A DNA stretch of 31,347 nucleotides from Lentisphaeria bacterium UBA7640 (GTDB lineage Bacteria; Verrucomicrobiota; Lentisphaeria; Victivallales; Victivallaceae): positions 1-31,347 of the forward strand of contig DLIO01000146.1 in assembly GCA_002483765.1 (NCBI GenBank), in the 5' to 3' direction. This document shows positions 1 to 7,055 of the stretch, one piece after another (position 1 is the stretch's first letter; every line of letters starts with the position of its first letter). The notes below the pieces were generated by a model. The model made no database searches. It saw only the letters and a list, made by a program, of their open reading frames with translations, and was not told the origin of the DNA. The position numbers and the translations under genes are program-made.

Positions 1-35
1 GACAGCACTATTGAGCTCTGATACGTTTTAATTTG

Positions 36-374
36 ATGTATGAACACATCGAAACAATTAGCAAGTGTATTGATGAAATAAAAGCTATTTCGGCTGAGAA
101 AACTCCTGATTATAATCAACTGGTGCGTTGGGTGAATACCAAAGAACACCACGCCACCGAATTTCAACATGTCGTGATGCAATATTTCATGGCTCAGCGA
201 GTGAAAGCAGTCCCAGCTGCCGATAAGAGCTATGATAACTATGTGAAGCAGATCACTTTGCTTCATCAACTGATAGTGGAGGCTATGAAAAGCAAACAAT
301 CCACTATTCATGAGATTCCCGAAAATATGAAAAAGATGCTCCACGACTTCCAGCATCTCTACGAAAAGCATTAA
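36..374 (+). CDS. Hypothetical small helical protein
   Basis: I do not recognise this 112-residue protein. It is charged, with no signal peptide and no membrane segment, and reads as almost entirely alpha-helical. It has a fair number of histidines (for example the pair in KEHHATE and the C-terminal LYEKH) but no arrangement I can equate with hemerythrin or another metal-binding family. The frame is open back to a stop at 12-14. A TTG at 33 directly precedes the ATG at 36, and ATG is the more likely start. No strong ribosome binding site is visible upstream, so the true start is uncertain. It is separated from hydG by 200 nt and is probably not co-transcribed with it. Real gene is likely because the frame is long for this AT content and no competing frame is better; function unknown. 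Confidence 0.6.
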   Translation: MYEHIETISKCIDEIKAISAEKTPDYNQLVRWVNTKEHHATEFQHVVMQYFMAQRVKAVPAADKSYDNYVKQITLLHQLIVEAMKSKQSTIHEIPENMKKMLHDFQHLYEKH

Positions 375-510
375 TCTGGAAAAATACGCAGTCTAATGCG
401 CCGTAGCTGGAATGTCAACACGCAGTAGGTTGCAAAATTTACTGATTAAATGTTGCCGATTATTAGCTGTCATATTTTTATAATAATAAGAATAGTTTTA
501 TTATCTTTGG

Positions 511-539
511 TTTAAAAGTTGCTAATCTGATGGTATATT
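511..539 (+). promoter_or_regulatory. Candidate sigma70-type promoter for hydG
   Basis: TTTAAA at 511-516 and TATATT at 534-539 are separated by 17 nt, 36 nt before the hydG start. The -10 is 5/6 and the -35 is 4/6 to consensus. In an AT-rich gap such matches also arise by chance. Confidence 0.3.
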
Positions 540-574
540 CAAAAGATAAACAACATAAACTTTAAGGTGTAAAA

Positions 575-1987
575 ATGGAAATGAAGCTTTCTGCCAATGC
601 AGTAGATTTTATCGATGACGCATATCTCGAAGATTTAGCGACTAATACAACCGAAGATGCCGGTCGTGTCCGGGCAATTATTGCTAAAAGTTTAAACAAA
701 GAGCCTTTGACGGTCGAAGAAACTGCCGCTTTAATCGCTGTAGAATCACCAGATCTGCTCGAAGAAATTTTTAATGCGGCGCGTCAACTGAAACGCGACG
801 TTTACGGCAACCGCATTGTTCTGTTCGCTCCACTCTATATTGGCAATCACTGTATCAATGACTGTACATATTGCGGATTCCGACGCAGTCTGCGCACCGC
901 AGTACGTCGCACTCTGTCTGACGATGATTTGGTCAAAGAGGTGTCCGCACTCGAAAATGAAGGCCATAAACGTTTGATCTTAGTGTATGGCGAACACCCC
1001 GACTATACTCCTGAATTTATTGCTCACACGACTCAGGTTTGTTATGATACCAAAGTTGGTAATGGTGAGATTCGCCGTGTCAATATCAATGCCGCTCCGC
1101 TTTCGGTTGAAGGCTTCCGTGTAGTTAAAGACGCCGGTATTGGAACTTTTCAGGTCTTTCAAGAAACTTACAATAAAAAAGCCTACGCTATTCATCATCC
1201 AGCAGGAACCCGTAAAGGGAATTACATGTGGCGCTTAAATGCAATGGATCGTGCGTTTGAGGGCGGTTGTGATGATGTCGGAATTGGTGCGTTATTTGGA
1301 CTATGCGATTGGCGTTTTGATGTTCTTGGTTTGGTTACCCACGCGATTTATCTCAAGGAAAACTTCGGCGTTGGCCCACACACTATCAGTTTCCCGCGTA
1401 TCCAGTCTGCACACGGTCTCAATCTTGATCTGCTTCACAAAACAACCGATGCCGAGTTCAAACGGTTGGTGGCAATCCTTCGTTTGGCGGTGCCATACAC
1501 TGGATTAATTATGACTGCGCGTGAATCAGCGAAGATTCGTGATGAAGTGATCGAATTTGGAGTTTCACAAATTGACGCAGGAACTCGTCTTGAAATTGGC
1601 AGCTATCAGCAAGCACGTGGGCAGAAACAGGAACTTGAGCGTGAGCAATTCAAAATCGGTGATGAGCGACAACTTGATGAAGTCATACAGTGGTTGACTT
1701 CACGTGATTTCGTACCGAGTTTCTGCACGTCGTGTTATCGCCTCGGTCGTACTGGTGAACACTTTATGGAATACGCAATTCCTGGTTTTATTCAGAAATT
1801 TTGTTCCCCCAATGCGGTATTGACCTTGAGTGAATATCTTGAAGATTATGCGTCTCCAGAAACTAAAATTGCTGGCTACGAACAGATTGACCGCGAATTA
1901 GCCAAAATCACTAATCCAGGCGAAAAAATCAAACTGATTGAACGCCTAGATAAGGTTAAGAAAGGTCAACGCGATCTCTATTTCTAA
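575..1987 (+). CDS. hydG: [FeFe]-hydrogenase maturase HydG (radical SAM tyrosine lyase)
   Basis: HydG cleaves tyrosine with radical SAM chemistry to p-cresol and dehydroglycine. It turns the latter into CO and cyanide bound to iron, building the Fe(CO)(CN) synthon of the hydrogenase H-cluster in the cytoplasm. The protein has 470 residues, the usual family length. The radical SAM cysteines are C93, C97 and C100 (CINDCTYCGF). The C-terminal auxiliary cluster motif, which separates HydG from the related ThiH, is C384-x2-C387-x22-C410 in CTSCYRLGRTGEHFM. The start at 575 has AAGGTG at 564-569 as ribosome binding site. HydE, HydF and the hydrogenase itself are not in this window. The gene appears to be transcribed alone, with an 86-nt gap to znuA. 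Its presence implies hydrogen metabolism and an anaerobic life style. Confidence 0.96.
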   Translation: MEMKLSANAVDFIDDAYLEDLATNTTEDAGRVRAIIAKSLNKEPLTVEETAALIAVESPDLLEEIFNAARQLKRDVYGNRIVLFAPLYIGNHCINDCTYCGFRRSLRTAVRRTLSDDDLVKEVSALENEGHKRLILVYGEHPDYTPEFIAHTTQVCYDTKVGNGEIRRVNINAAPLSVEGFRVVKDAGIGTFQVFQETYNKKAYAIHHPAGTRKGNYMWRLNAMDRAFEGGCDDVGIGALFGLCDWRFDVLGLVTHAIYLKENFGVGPHTISFPRIQSAHGLNLDLLHKTTDAEFKRLVAILRLAVPYTGLIMTARESAKIRDEVIEFGVSQIDAGTRLEIGSYQQARGQKQELEREQFKIGDERQLDEVIQWLTSRDFVPSFCTSCYRLGRTGEHFMEYAIPGFIQKFCSPNAVLTLSEYLEDYASPETKIAGYEQIDRELAKITNPGEKIKLIERLDKVKKGQRDLYF

Positions 1988-2001
1988 AATCTGTAGATAA
2001 A

Positions 2002-2030
2002 TTGGTCTGTATTCGATTTAGGAATAGTAT
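2002..2030 (+). promoter_or_regulatory. Candidate promoter for the znu operon
   Basis: TTGGTC at 2002-2007 and TAGTAT at 2025-2030 are 17 nt apart in the short gap between hydG and znuA. The match to consensus is moderate. I see no convincing palindromic Zur or Fur operator overlapping it. Confidence 0.25.
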
Positions 2031-2073
2031 CTTTTAAGCATTAAACTATTAAGTCTTCCAAAGGTGAATGATT

Positions 2074-2994
2074 ATGTTTTTTCGGATTCTGTTGTTATTG
2101 AGTTTTGTTGTTCTACTAAATTTCGGATTTGGTTGTGGCAAAAGGCAGGAAGTTCCTGTAGAAGATGGAAAGATCAAAGTTAGTTGTTTGATTGCGCCGA
2201 TATCGTGGATTGCAACGCAAATTGGTGGCGACTATGCCAATTGCGACTCGATGATTCCTGATGGGGAAAATATTCATGCCTATAATCCTACGCCGCAGGA
2301 GATTAACCGTTTACAGTCGGCAGATTACTACTTGCTGATTGGCTTGCCGATTGAATATAAGACTATTAGCAAAGTTCTGAAAGATAGCGAAGTGGTGATT
2401 GTCGATGTTACGTCTAATATTAAACGGCGGAAAATCAGTGGTGAGGAGAATTGTGACGACTGTGGTCATGATCATGGTCATGACCATAAAGCCGATGAAC
2501 ATGAACAATTCACTGATACCCACCTTTGGTTGTCACCACCTAATAATCTAAAAATCGCCAAAGCAATTTGTGATATGTTAGTTAAAGCCGATCCTGCCAA
2601 CGAAGCCCAATATCAGAAAAACTTAACAGAATTTACACTTAAAATAAATGATGTTGACAACAATTTAAAGCAACAATTAGCGCCTTTAAAAGGGCAGAAA
2701 ATGATGGTCTATCATCCAGCCTTTGGGTATTTTTCTGACTATTACGGGATGATTCAAACTGCAGTTGAAACCGGCGGTAAAAGTCCTACTCCGAAACAAC
2801 TCGAAAATATATTGAATCAGATTAGAAATCAACGCGTCAAAGTTATTTTAGTTCAGCCCCAATTTCCTCGGCACAGTGCAAAGGCAATTAGTGCCGCGAC
2901 AGGAGCCAAAGTTATAACCGTTGATCCGACCCATGGCAATGTGCTGGAAACATATCAGAAAATTGCTAACGCATTAACTGAAGACGTGGAGTAA
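2074..2994 (+). CDS. znuA: Zinc/manganese ABC transporter, substrate-binding lipoprotein
   Basis: Cluster A-I metal-binding protein that captures Zn2+ (or Mn2+) outside the inner membrane and delivers it to the ZnuB permease. The N-terminus is a hydrophobic signal followed by Cys (residue 23 counting from the upstream ATG at 2068), a plausible though atypical lipobox (GFGC). Expected metal ligands are visible (same numbering): H70 in ENIHAYNP, H152 in DTHLWLSP, H216 in VYHPAFGY and the acidic residue in TVDPTH (D287). A His/Asp-rich loop lies at about 130-146 (DDCGHDHGHDHK), typical of zinc rather than manganese binders. I prefer the ATG at 2074 over the one at 2068, because AAGGTG at 2061-2066 sits 7 nt before 2074 and almost touches 2068. 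It is the first gene of a three-gene operon, followed after 5 nt by the ATPase gene. Confidence 0.92.
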   Translation: MFFRILLLLSFVVLLNFGFGCGKRQEVPVEDGKIKVSCLIAPISWIATQIGGDYANCDSMIPDGENIHAYNPTPQEINRLQSADYYLLIGLPIEYKTISKVLKDSEVVIVDVTSNIKRRKISGEENCDDCGHDHGHDHKADEHEQFTDTHLWLSPPNNLKIAKAICDMLVKADPANEAQYQKNLTEFTLKINDVDNNLKQQLAPLKGQKMMVYHPAFGYFSDYYGMIQTAVETGGKSPTPKQLENILNQIRNQRVKVILVQPQFPRHSAKAISAATGAKVITVDPTHGNVLETYQKIANALTEDVE

Positions 2995-2999
2995 GATTA

Positions 3000-3794
3000 A
3001 TGGGTTGTCGCGAAGTCGTCAAGATTGAAAATCTCAACTTCTCTTGGGATAACAGCGTCCTTTCGCTGGAAGATGTTTTTTTGACTATTCATGATTGCGA
3101 AATGGTTTGTATTGTTGGACCCAATGGTGGCGGTAAAACCACCTTGCTTTATCTGATGTTAGGGCTAATTAAACCAAATTCTGGTACGGTTAAAATATTA
3201 AATGAATTTCCAGATAAAGCGCGTCGCCGTATCGGTTATATGCCTCAGTATCTAAAATTAGATCTGCAATTTCCGGTCAATGTCATGGATGTTGTGCTAA
3301 TGGGACGGCTTCGCCATGGTTTTTGGGGACGTTACAGTCGGGCAGATCGCGAAATTGCTGAACGTGTTCTTGATGAAATGTCGATTGCAGAACTCGCTCG
3401 AAGACCATTTGCTGAATTGTCTGGCGGGCAACGTCAACGAGTATTAATCGCTCGGGCATTAGCTTGTGAACCAGAAATTTTACTATTGGATGAACCGACT
3501 GCCAACATTGATCCAGGCTTTCAAGAACAATTTTACGAGAAGCTTCGTGAACTGCGTAAACGGATGTCCGTCGTGATTGTCTCACATGATATTGGGTTTG
3601 TTTCCAGCGAAATAGATACTGTCGTTTGTGTAAATCGTCATGTTGCAGTCCATAAATCATCAGAAATGACCCCAGAAGCAATTAGTGATATTTATGGTCA
3701 TCGCATCAAGATGATTGATCATCAGCACGATTTAACCCCGCAACATTTAAAACAACATCATAAGTTACACCACATTGGAGAGCGGGATGATTGA
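3000..3794 (+). CDS. znuC: Zinc/manganese ABC transporter, ATP-binding protein
   Basis: Cytoplasmic ATPase that powers the ZnuB permease. Canonical ABC motifs are present: Walker A GPNGGGKTT at about 40-48, the signature LSGGQRQR at about 140-147, Walker B ILLLDEP at about 160-166 and the switch His in IVSHD at about 193-197. The length of 264 residues is normal. The C-terminal 30 residues are rich in His, from YGHRIK through DHQHD to the HHKLHH close to the end. ATPases of this family often end without such a tail, and E. coli ZnuC has a regulatory C-terminal extension. The start ATG at 3000 is 5 nt after znuA, with GGAG inside the znuA 3' end as ribosome binding site. It overlaps znuB by 8 nt, implying translational coupling. 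Confidence 0.93.
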   Translation: MGCREVVKIENLNFSWDNSVLSLEDVFLTIHDCEMVCIVGPNGGGKTTLLYLMLGLIKPNSGTVKILNEFPDKARRRIGYMPQYLKLDLQFPVNVMDVVLMGRLRHGFWGRYSRADREIAERVLDEMSIAELARRPFAELSGGQRQRVLIARALACEPEILLLDEPTANIDPGFQEQFYEKLRELRKRMSVVIVSHDIGFVSSEIDTVVCVNRHVAVHKSSEMTPEAISDIYGHRIKMIDHQHDLTPQHLKQHHKLHHIGERDD

Positions 3795-4668
3795 TTTTTT
3801 TAGCAGTCTTAATTCACCAGCATTGTCGTTTCTGAAATATGCTTTTTTGATTGGAATCTTCGGCAGTGTCTCTTTTGGCATTATCGGTACTTATATTGTT
3901 ACAAAACGCATTGCTTCTATTGCTGGAGCAGTTTCTCACTGCATTCTGGCGGGAATTGGCGCCGCTATCTTTTTCAGACAACAATTTGGTTTAGCCTGGC
4001 TGCATCCTATCTATGGTTCCGTCGTTGCTGCGCTATTGTCTGCGATTATCATTGGATTGGTCAGCATGTATACTAAACAGCGCGAGGATACGGTTATCGG
4101 CGCTATTTGGGCGGTTGGCATGGCTACTGGATTATTGTTTTTAGCCGGAACTACCGGTTATGTCGATATTGACGCTTACCTGTTTGGCAATATTCTGCTA
4201 GTCTCACGTGACGATTTCATTATGACGCTAGTGTTAAATTTAATTGTCATCGTGCCTTCATTGCTATTTTTTAATAATTTCATGGCGGTATGTTTTGACG
4301 AACAATTCGCCGAACTGCGCGGCCTACGCACCAAATTAACTTATATGAGTTTGCTCTGTATGGTCGCTTTGACTGTGGTTTTAATGGTTTCGGTGATCGG
4401 TATTATTCTGGTTTTGGCGCTGCTGACGTTGCCCGCCGCCGTTGCTGGACACTTCACCAAGCGGTTGTGGCCGATGATGGTGTTATCCGCAATCCTCTGC
4501 GCTATTTTCACCACTGGCGGATTAACCATGAGTTATCATGCTAATTTGCCTAGCGCGCCTCTAATCGCCGCTTTAGCCGGCGCGGCTTATTTAATGACCA
4601 TCATAGTATTTGCGGTAATACGCCGTATTAAACAAAGATCGAACAACTTAAAAACCGTCTCTAAATAA
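3787..4668 (+). CDS. znuB: Zinc/manganese ABC transporter, membrane permease
   Basis: Integral membrane channel subunit of the metal importer, ABC-3 family. The protein has 293 residues and about eight hydrophobic segments spread over its length. The first segments are followed by the family-typical KRIASIAGAVSH...LAGIGAA stretch. Gly/Ala-rich conserved stretches such as VIGAIWAVGMATG and LVLALLTLPAAVA match the family. I chose the ATG at 3787 because GGAG at 3777-3780 precedes it by 6 nt. An in-frame TTG at 3775 would place the start inside that ribosome binding site. It overlaps the end of znuC by 8 nt. It is the last gene of the operon. Downstream, 75 nt after the stop, lies the GC-rich palindrome shared with two other sites in the window. 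Confidence 0.93.
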   Translation: MIDFFSSLNSPALSFLKYAFLIGIFGSVSFGIIGTYIVTKRIASIAGAVSHCILAGIGAAIFFRQQFGLAWLHPIYGSVVAALLSAIIIGLVSMYTKQREDTVIGAIWAVGMATGLLFLAGTTGYVDIDAYLFGNILLVSRDDFIMTLVLNLIVIVPSLLFFNNFMAVCFDEQFAELRGLRTKLTYMSLLCMVALTVVLMVSVIGIILVLALLTLPAAVAGHFTKRLWPMMVLSAILCAIFTTGGLTMSYHANLPSAPLIAALAGAAYLMTIIVFAVIRRIKQRSNNLKTVSK

Positions 4669-4742
4669 TTTACCTTCTGCACCGTTTTCCATGGCCACTC
4701 TGTTTATAATGTTAAAATATTTTCGCTGTAAACTTATTACCT

Positions 4743-4773
4743 AATTCGCGCGCGCATAATGCGCGCGCAAATT
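4743..4773. repeat. Dispersed GC-rich palindrome, copy 1
   Basis: Inverted repeat with 15-nt arms around a single central A at 4758. The core at 4748-4768 is (GC)4-AT-A-AT-(GC)4, flanked by AATTC on the left and AAATT on the right; one mismatch in the arms. The 21-nt core is identical to those at 10379-10399 and 26140-26160. It lies between the convergent ends of znuB and the YgjP-like gene and could act as a bidirectional transcription stop, but has no run of T after the stem. Confidence 0.85.
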
Positions 4774-4800
4774 TAAAGCTACATTTAGATTGTGATGATG

Positions 4801-5496
4801 TCAGAAAATTCTGATTTTGGCAGAGTTTTGGCGCAGCCATTTTTTGTGTTGTTGATAATCAGGAGCCATCTTTTTTACCAATGCCCAAAAGCGTGGCGAA
4901 TGATTCATTTCGCGGAGATGTGCCAGTTCATGGATAATGATATAATCGATGACTGCAGGTGGACAGTGAAGCAAGCGCCAGTTCAGATTGATTGAACCTT
5001 TGCTTGAACATGAACCCCAATTGGTTTTGGCGTTATTCAGACGCACACGAGTAAATGTAAGATTGAATTGCGTTGCTAATTCCCGGCAGCGGCGGCTGAG
5101 ATGTTTTTCAGCTTCGCGCTGAAACCATTGTAAGATTACCGATTCGGCCTTGGAACGGAGTTCTTCGGCAACGATGAAAGCCTGATTGAATTTGATGGAA
5201 TGGCTACCGCTATCACCGAAAATCAATGGATATTGCTGACCAAGATACAGGTATTGTTCGCCTTCAATGAACTGTGCTGGTGGGTTTTCTAGGGCAGCAT
5301 GAACGTGAGTTTTGATCCACTTTTCATGTTTATCCAGTACACGTTGAATATCGGAGTTGGAACAATGAGCCGGGGCGCGAATAATTAATTCGCCACCCGG
5401 CCCAATTTGCAACGCAAAACTACGGCGCTGCGATCTTAATATGCGGTATACTCGTTTCGGCTGAAAACTTAAATTCTGCTGGTTGTTTTTCGACAT
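4801..5496 (-). CDS. YgjP-like zinc metallopeptidase domain protein (DUF45, M48-like)
   Basis: Member of the YgjP/DUF45 family, usually annotated as M48-family metallopeptidase; cellular substrate not known with certainty. The zinc motif HELAH is at residues 189-193, and the third-ligand segment MNHSPRFW follows at about 197-204. The family hallmark NWGSCSSKGSINLNW is at about 159-173. The protein has 231 residues, with no signal peptide or membrane segment, so it is probably cytoplasmic. GAGGA at 5504-5508 precedes the ATG by a normal distance, supporting the start. It is the last gene of the minus-strand run that begins with coaE, 104 nt after the secreted cyclophilin gene. It may therefore be read from that operon or from its own promoter. 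It converges with znuB. Confidence 0.88.
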   Translation of the reverse strand: MSKNNQQNLSFQPKRVYRILRSQRRSFALQIGPGGELIIRAPAHCSNSDIQRVLDKHEKWIKTHVHAALENPPAQFIEGEQYLYLGQQYPLIFGDSGSHSIKFNQAFIVAEELRSKAESVILQWFQREAEKHLSRRCRELATQFNLTFTRVRLNNAKTNWGSCSSKGSINLNWRLLHCPPAVIDYIIIHELAHLREMNHSPRFWALVKKMAPDYQQHKKWLRQNSAKIRIF

Positions 5497-5600
5497 ATTT
5501 TATTCCTCGTTTTCCGCACGATGCTCGCATCGCGCTTCAAAAAGAGGGATGAAATCTACTTCATTCACGGCGCGTTTCTTTAAGTTTTATGTCCAATGCT

Positions 5601-6188
5601 TTATTTTTTATCGGGAACTGGGACTCTGACAATCTCGTTAATAATCACATCTTTTTTAGGAACATCGGAATGCCCACCGCGATTGCCAGTTGATACCGCT
5701 TTGATTTTGTTAACCACTTCCATTCCCGCAATGACTTTGCCGAATGCGCAATAACCCCCCCAGCCAGCAGGGGTTTTTGCTTTGTGATCAAGAAAGCTGT
5801 TTGCTTTGAGATTAATGAAAAACTGAGCAGTGGCGCTATGCGGATCGTTAGTGCGTGCCATCGCGATAGTGCCGAGATCATTTTTAACCCCTTTATCAGC
5901 TTCGTTGGCAACTGGACTTTTTGTCGGTTTTTGACTGAACTTCTGATCAAAGCCACCGCCTTGAATCATGAAATCGTCAATAACGCGGTGAAAAATCGTA
6001 CCGTTATAGAATTTGTTATCAACATAGCCTAGAAAATTCTTGACAGTTAACGGAGCCTTTTCATCGAACAATTCTACCGTGATATCACCGAGCGAAGTTT
6101 TGATTATTACCGTGGTATTGGCGACGGCAGCACTCCATAACCCCAAAGCCAGCATTGTGGAAACCGCTAGAATCTTAAATTTGTTCAT
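5601..6188 (-). CDS. Peptidyl-prolyl cis-trans isomerase, cyclophilin type, exported
   Basis: Cyclophilin that catalyses cis-trans isomerisation of peptidyl-proline bonds in exported proteins. The first 23 residues form a signal peptide: basic start MNKFK, hydrophobic core, then AVA-N as the likely signal peptidase I site. The mature part is therefore periplasmic or extracellular. Core motifs are FHRVIDDFMIQGGGFD and AMARTNDPHSATAQFFIN, which hold the catalytic Arg and substrate-pocket residues. Its total length is 195 residues. It starts 8 nt after the stop of the neighbouring cytoplasmic cyclophilin gene and is clearly its paralogue. The two look like a tandem duplication in which this copy gained or kept a signal peptide. 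Confidence 0.94.
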   Translation of the reverse strand: MNKFKILAVSTMLALGLWSAAVANTTVIIKTSLGDITVELFDEKAPLTVKNFLGYVDNKFYNGTIFHRVIDDFMIQGGGFDQKFSQKPTKSPVANEADKGVKNDLGTIAMARTNDPHSATAQFFINLKANSFLDHKAKTPAGWGGYCAFGKVIAGMEVVNKIKAVSTGNRGGHSDVPKKDVIINEIVRVPVPDKK

Positions 6189-6196
6189 AATTCTAA

Positions 6197-6700
6197 TTAC
6201 TCCTCGATACGTGACATTTCAATGATAACGACATTTTCAACCGGGACATCGCTGTGTCCACCACGCTTTCCAGTTTTTACTGCTTTAATCTTTTCTACTG
6301 TATTCATGCCGTCAATTACTTTGGCAAAGACGCAATAACCAAAGCCCTGGGCGTTAGCGGCTTTGAAATCCAAGAAATCATTATCCTTGACATTAATAAA
6401 AAATTGAGCAGTAGCGCTGTGTGGATCGCTAGTGCGCGCCATCGCAATCGTGCCAGCACTATTGCTGATACGATTATCGGCTTCATTGACAATAGTGGCG
6501 CCGGTGGTTTTTTGTTCAAAATCTAGGTCAAAGCCGCCTCCTTGAATCATGAATCCATCGATGACACGATGAAAAATAGTATTGTCATAGAATTTTTCAT
6601 CAACATATTTAAGGAAATTTTCGACAGTTTTCGGCGCTTCTTTGTCGAATAATTCGATTGAAATGGTGCCGTGGTTGGTTTTGATGTTTACTTTGCTCAT
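6197..6700 (-). CDS. ppiB: Peptidyl-prolyl cis-trans isomerase, cyclophilin type, cytoplasmic
   Basis: Cytoplasmic cyclophilin of 167 residues, close to E. coli PpiB in size and lacking any signal peptide. The active-site segment FHRVIDGFMIQGGGFD and the strand ARTSDPHSATAQFFIN are intact. Its ATG overlaps the stop of the FtsB/DivIC-like gene in an ATGA arrangement (4 nt), so translation is probably coupled. The next gene downstream is its exported paralogue, 8 nt away. By eye the two mature cyclophilins are alike over the whole domain and differ mostly in the N-terminus and C-terminal tail. The gene symbol reflects the type and is not proof of orthology. Confidence 0.94.
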   Translation of the reverse strand: MSKVNIKTNHGTISIELFDKEAPKTVENFLKYVDEKFYDNTIFHRVIDGFMIQGGGFDLDFEQKTTGATIVNEADNRISNSAGTIAMARTSDPHSATAQFFINVKDNDFLDFKAANAQGFGYCVFAKVIDGMNTVEKIKAVKTGKRGGHSDVPVENVVIIEMSRIEE

Positions 6701-7041
6701 GGTTTTACCTCTGTGATATTTTTTAATTCATTGTTAGGGTTTTTGTTGGATGGCGGTGGGTTGTAAAGAATAACCGTTTCGCCCTCTTCGCATAAACCAA
6801 ATTTCTCTCTCGCGACTTTTTCAACTGCGCCCGGTTTGGTCTCCAGTTCTCTAACATCGCGTTCAAGTTCCGCACGAGTGCGGCGTTTTTCGGATGCCTG
6901 TTCTTTAAGAATATAGACCTCTTTCTGCTGTTTATCGTAATCGCGGTATGCTGGCCAAATTAGCAGCACCGCAGTGATGAAGAGCAGAATTAAAAGGAAA
7001 TAAATCATCGTTAAAATAAATTTTTTTCGATTTGAAGCCAT
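6697..7041 (-). CDS. FtsB/DivIC-family cell-division protein
   Basis: Small bitopic protein of 114 residues in the septum-formation-initiator family, which bridges FtsL/FtsQ-type partners at the division site. A short basic cytoplasmic start (MASNRKK) is followed by one membrane segment at about 8-30. Next come a heptad-like, strongly charged coiled coil at about 33-68 and the family's closing motif, REKFGLCEEGE at about 78-88. The Pro/Asn-rich tail after residue 94 is poorly conserved in general. It lies 14 nt downstream of rho and overlaps ppiB by 4 nt, so it belongs to the coaE-rho operon. The family assignment is good; which member (FtsB, DivIC or FtsL-like) cannot be decided here. Confidence 0.85.
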   Translation of the reverse strand: MASNRKKFILTMIYFLLILLFITAVLLIWPAYRDYDKQQKEVYILKEQASEKRRTRAELERDVRELETKPGAVEKVAREKFGLCEEGETVILYNPPPSNKNPNNELKNITEVKP

Positions 7042-7055
7042 AGCTATTCCTAGTT

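Noticed and set aside
5519..5532. Small palindrome CGATGC-TC-GCATCG upstream of the YgjP-like gene
   Set aside because: Only 6-bp arms with a 2-nt centre, not repeated elsewhere in the window, and no clear link to a promoter or terminator.
5500..5568. 22-codon frame on the minus strand between the exported cyclophilin and the YgjP-like gene (GTG start, ending just before the YgjP-like gene)
   Set aside because: Too short, with a GTG start and no ribosome binding site; its end is occupied by the YgjP-like gene's own ribosome binding site.
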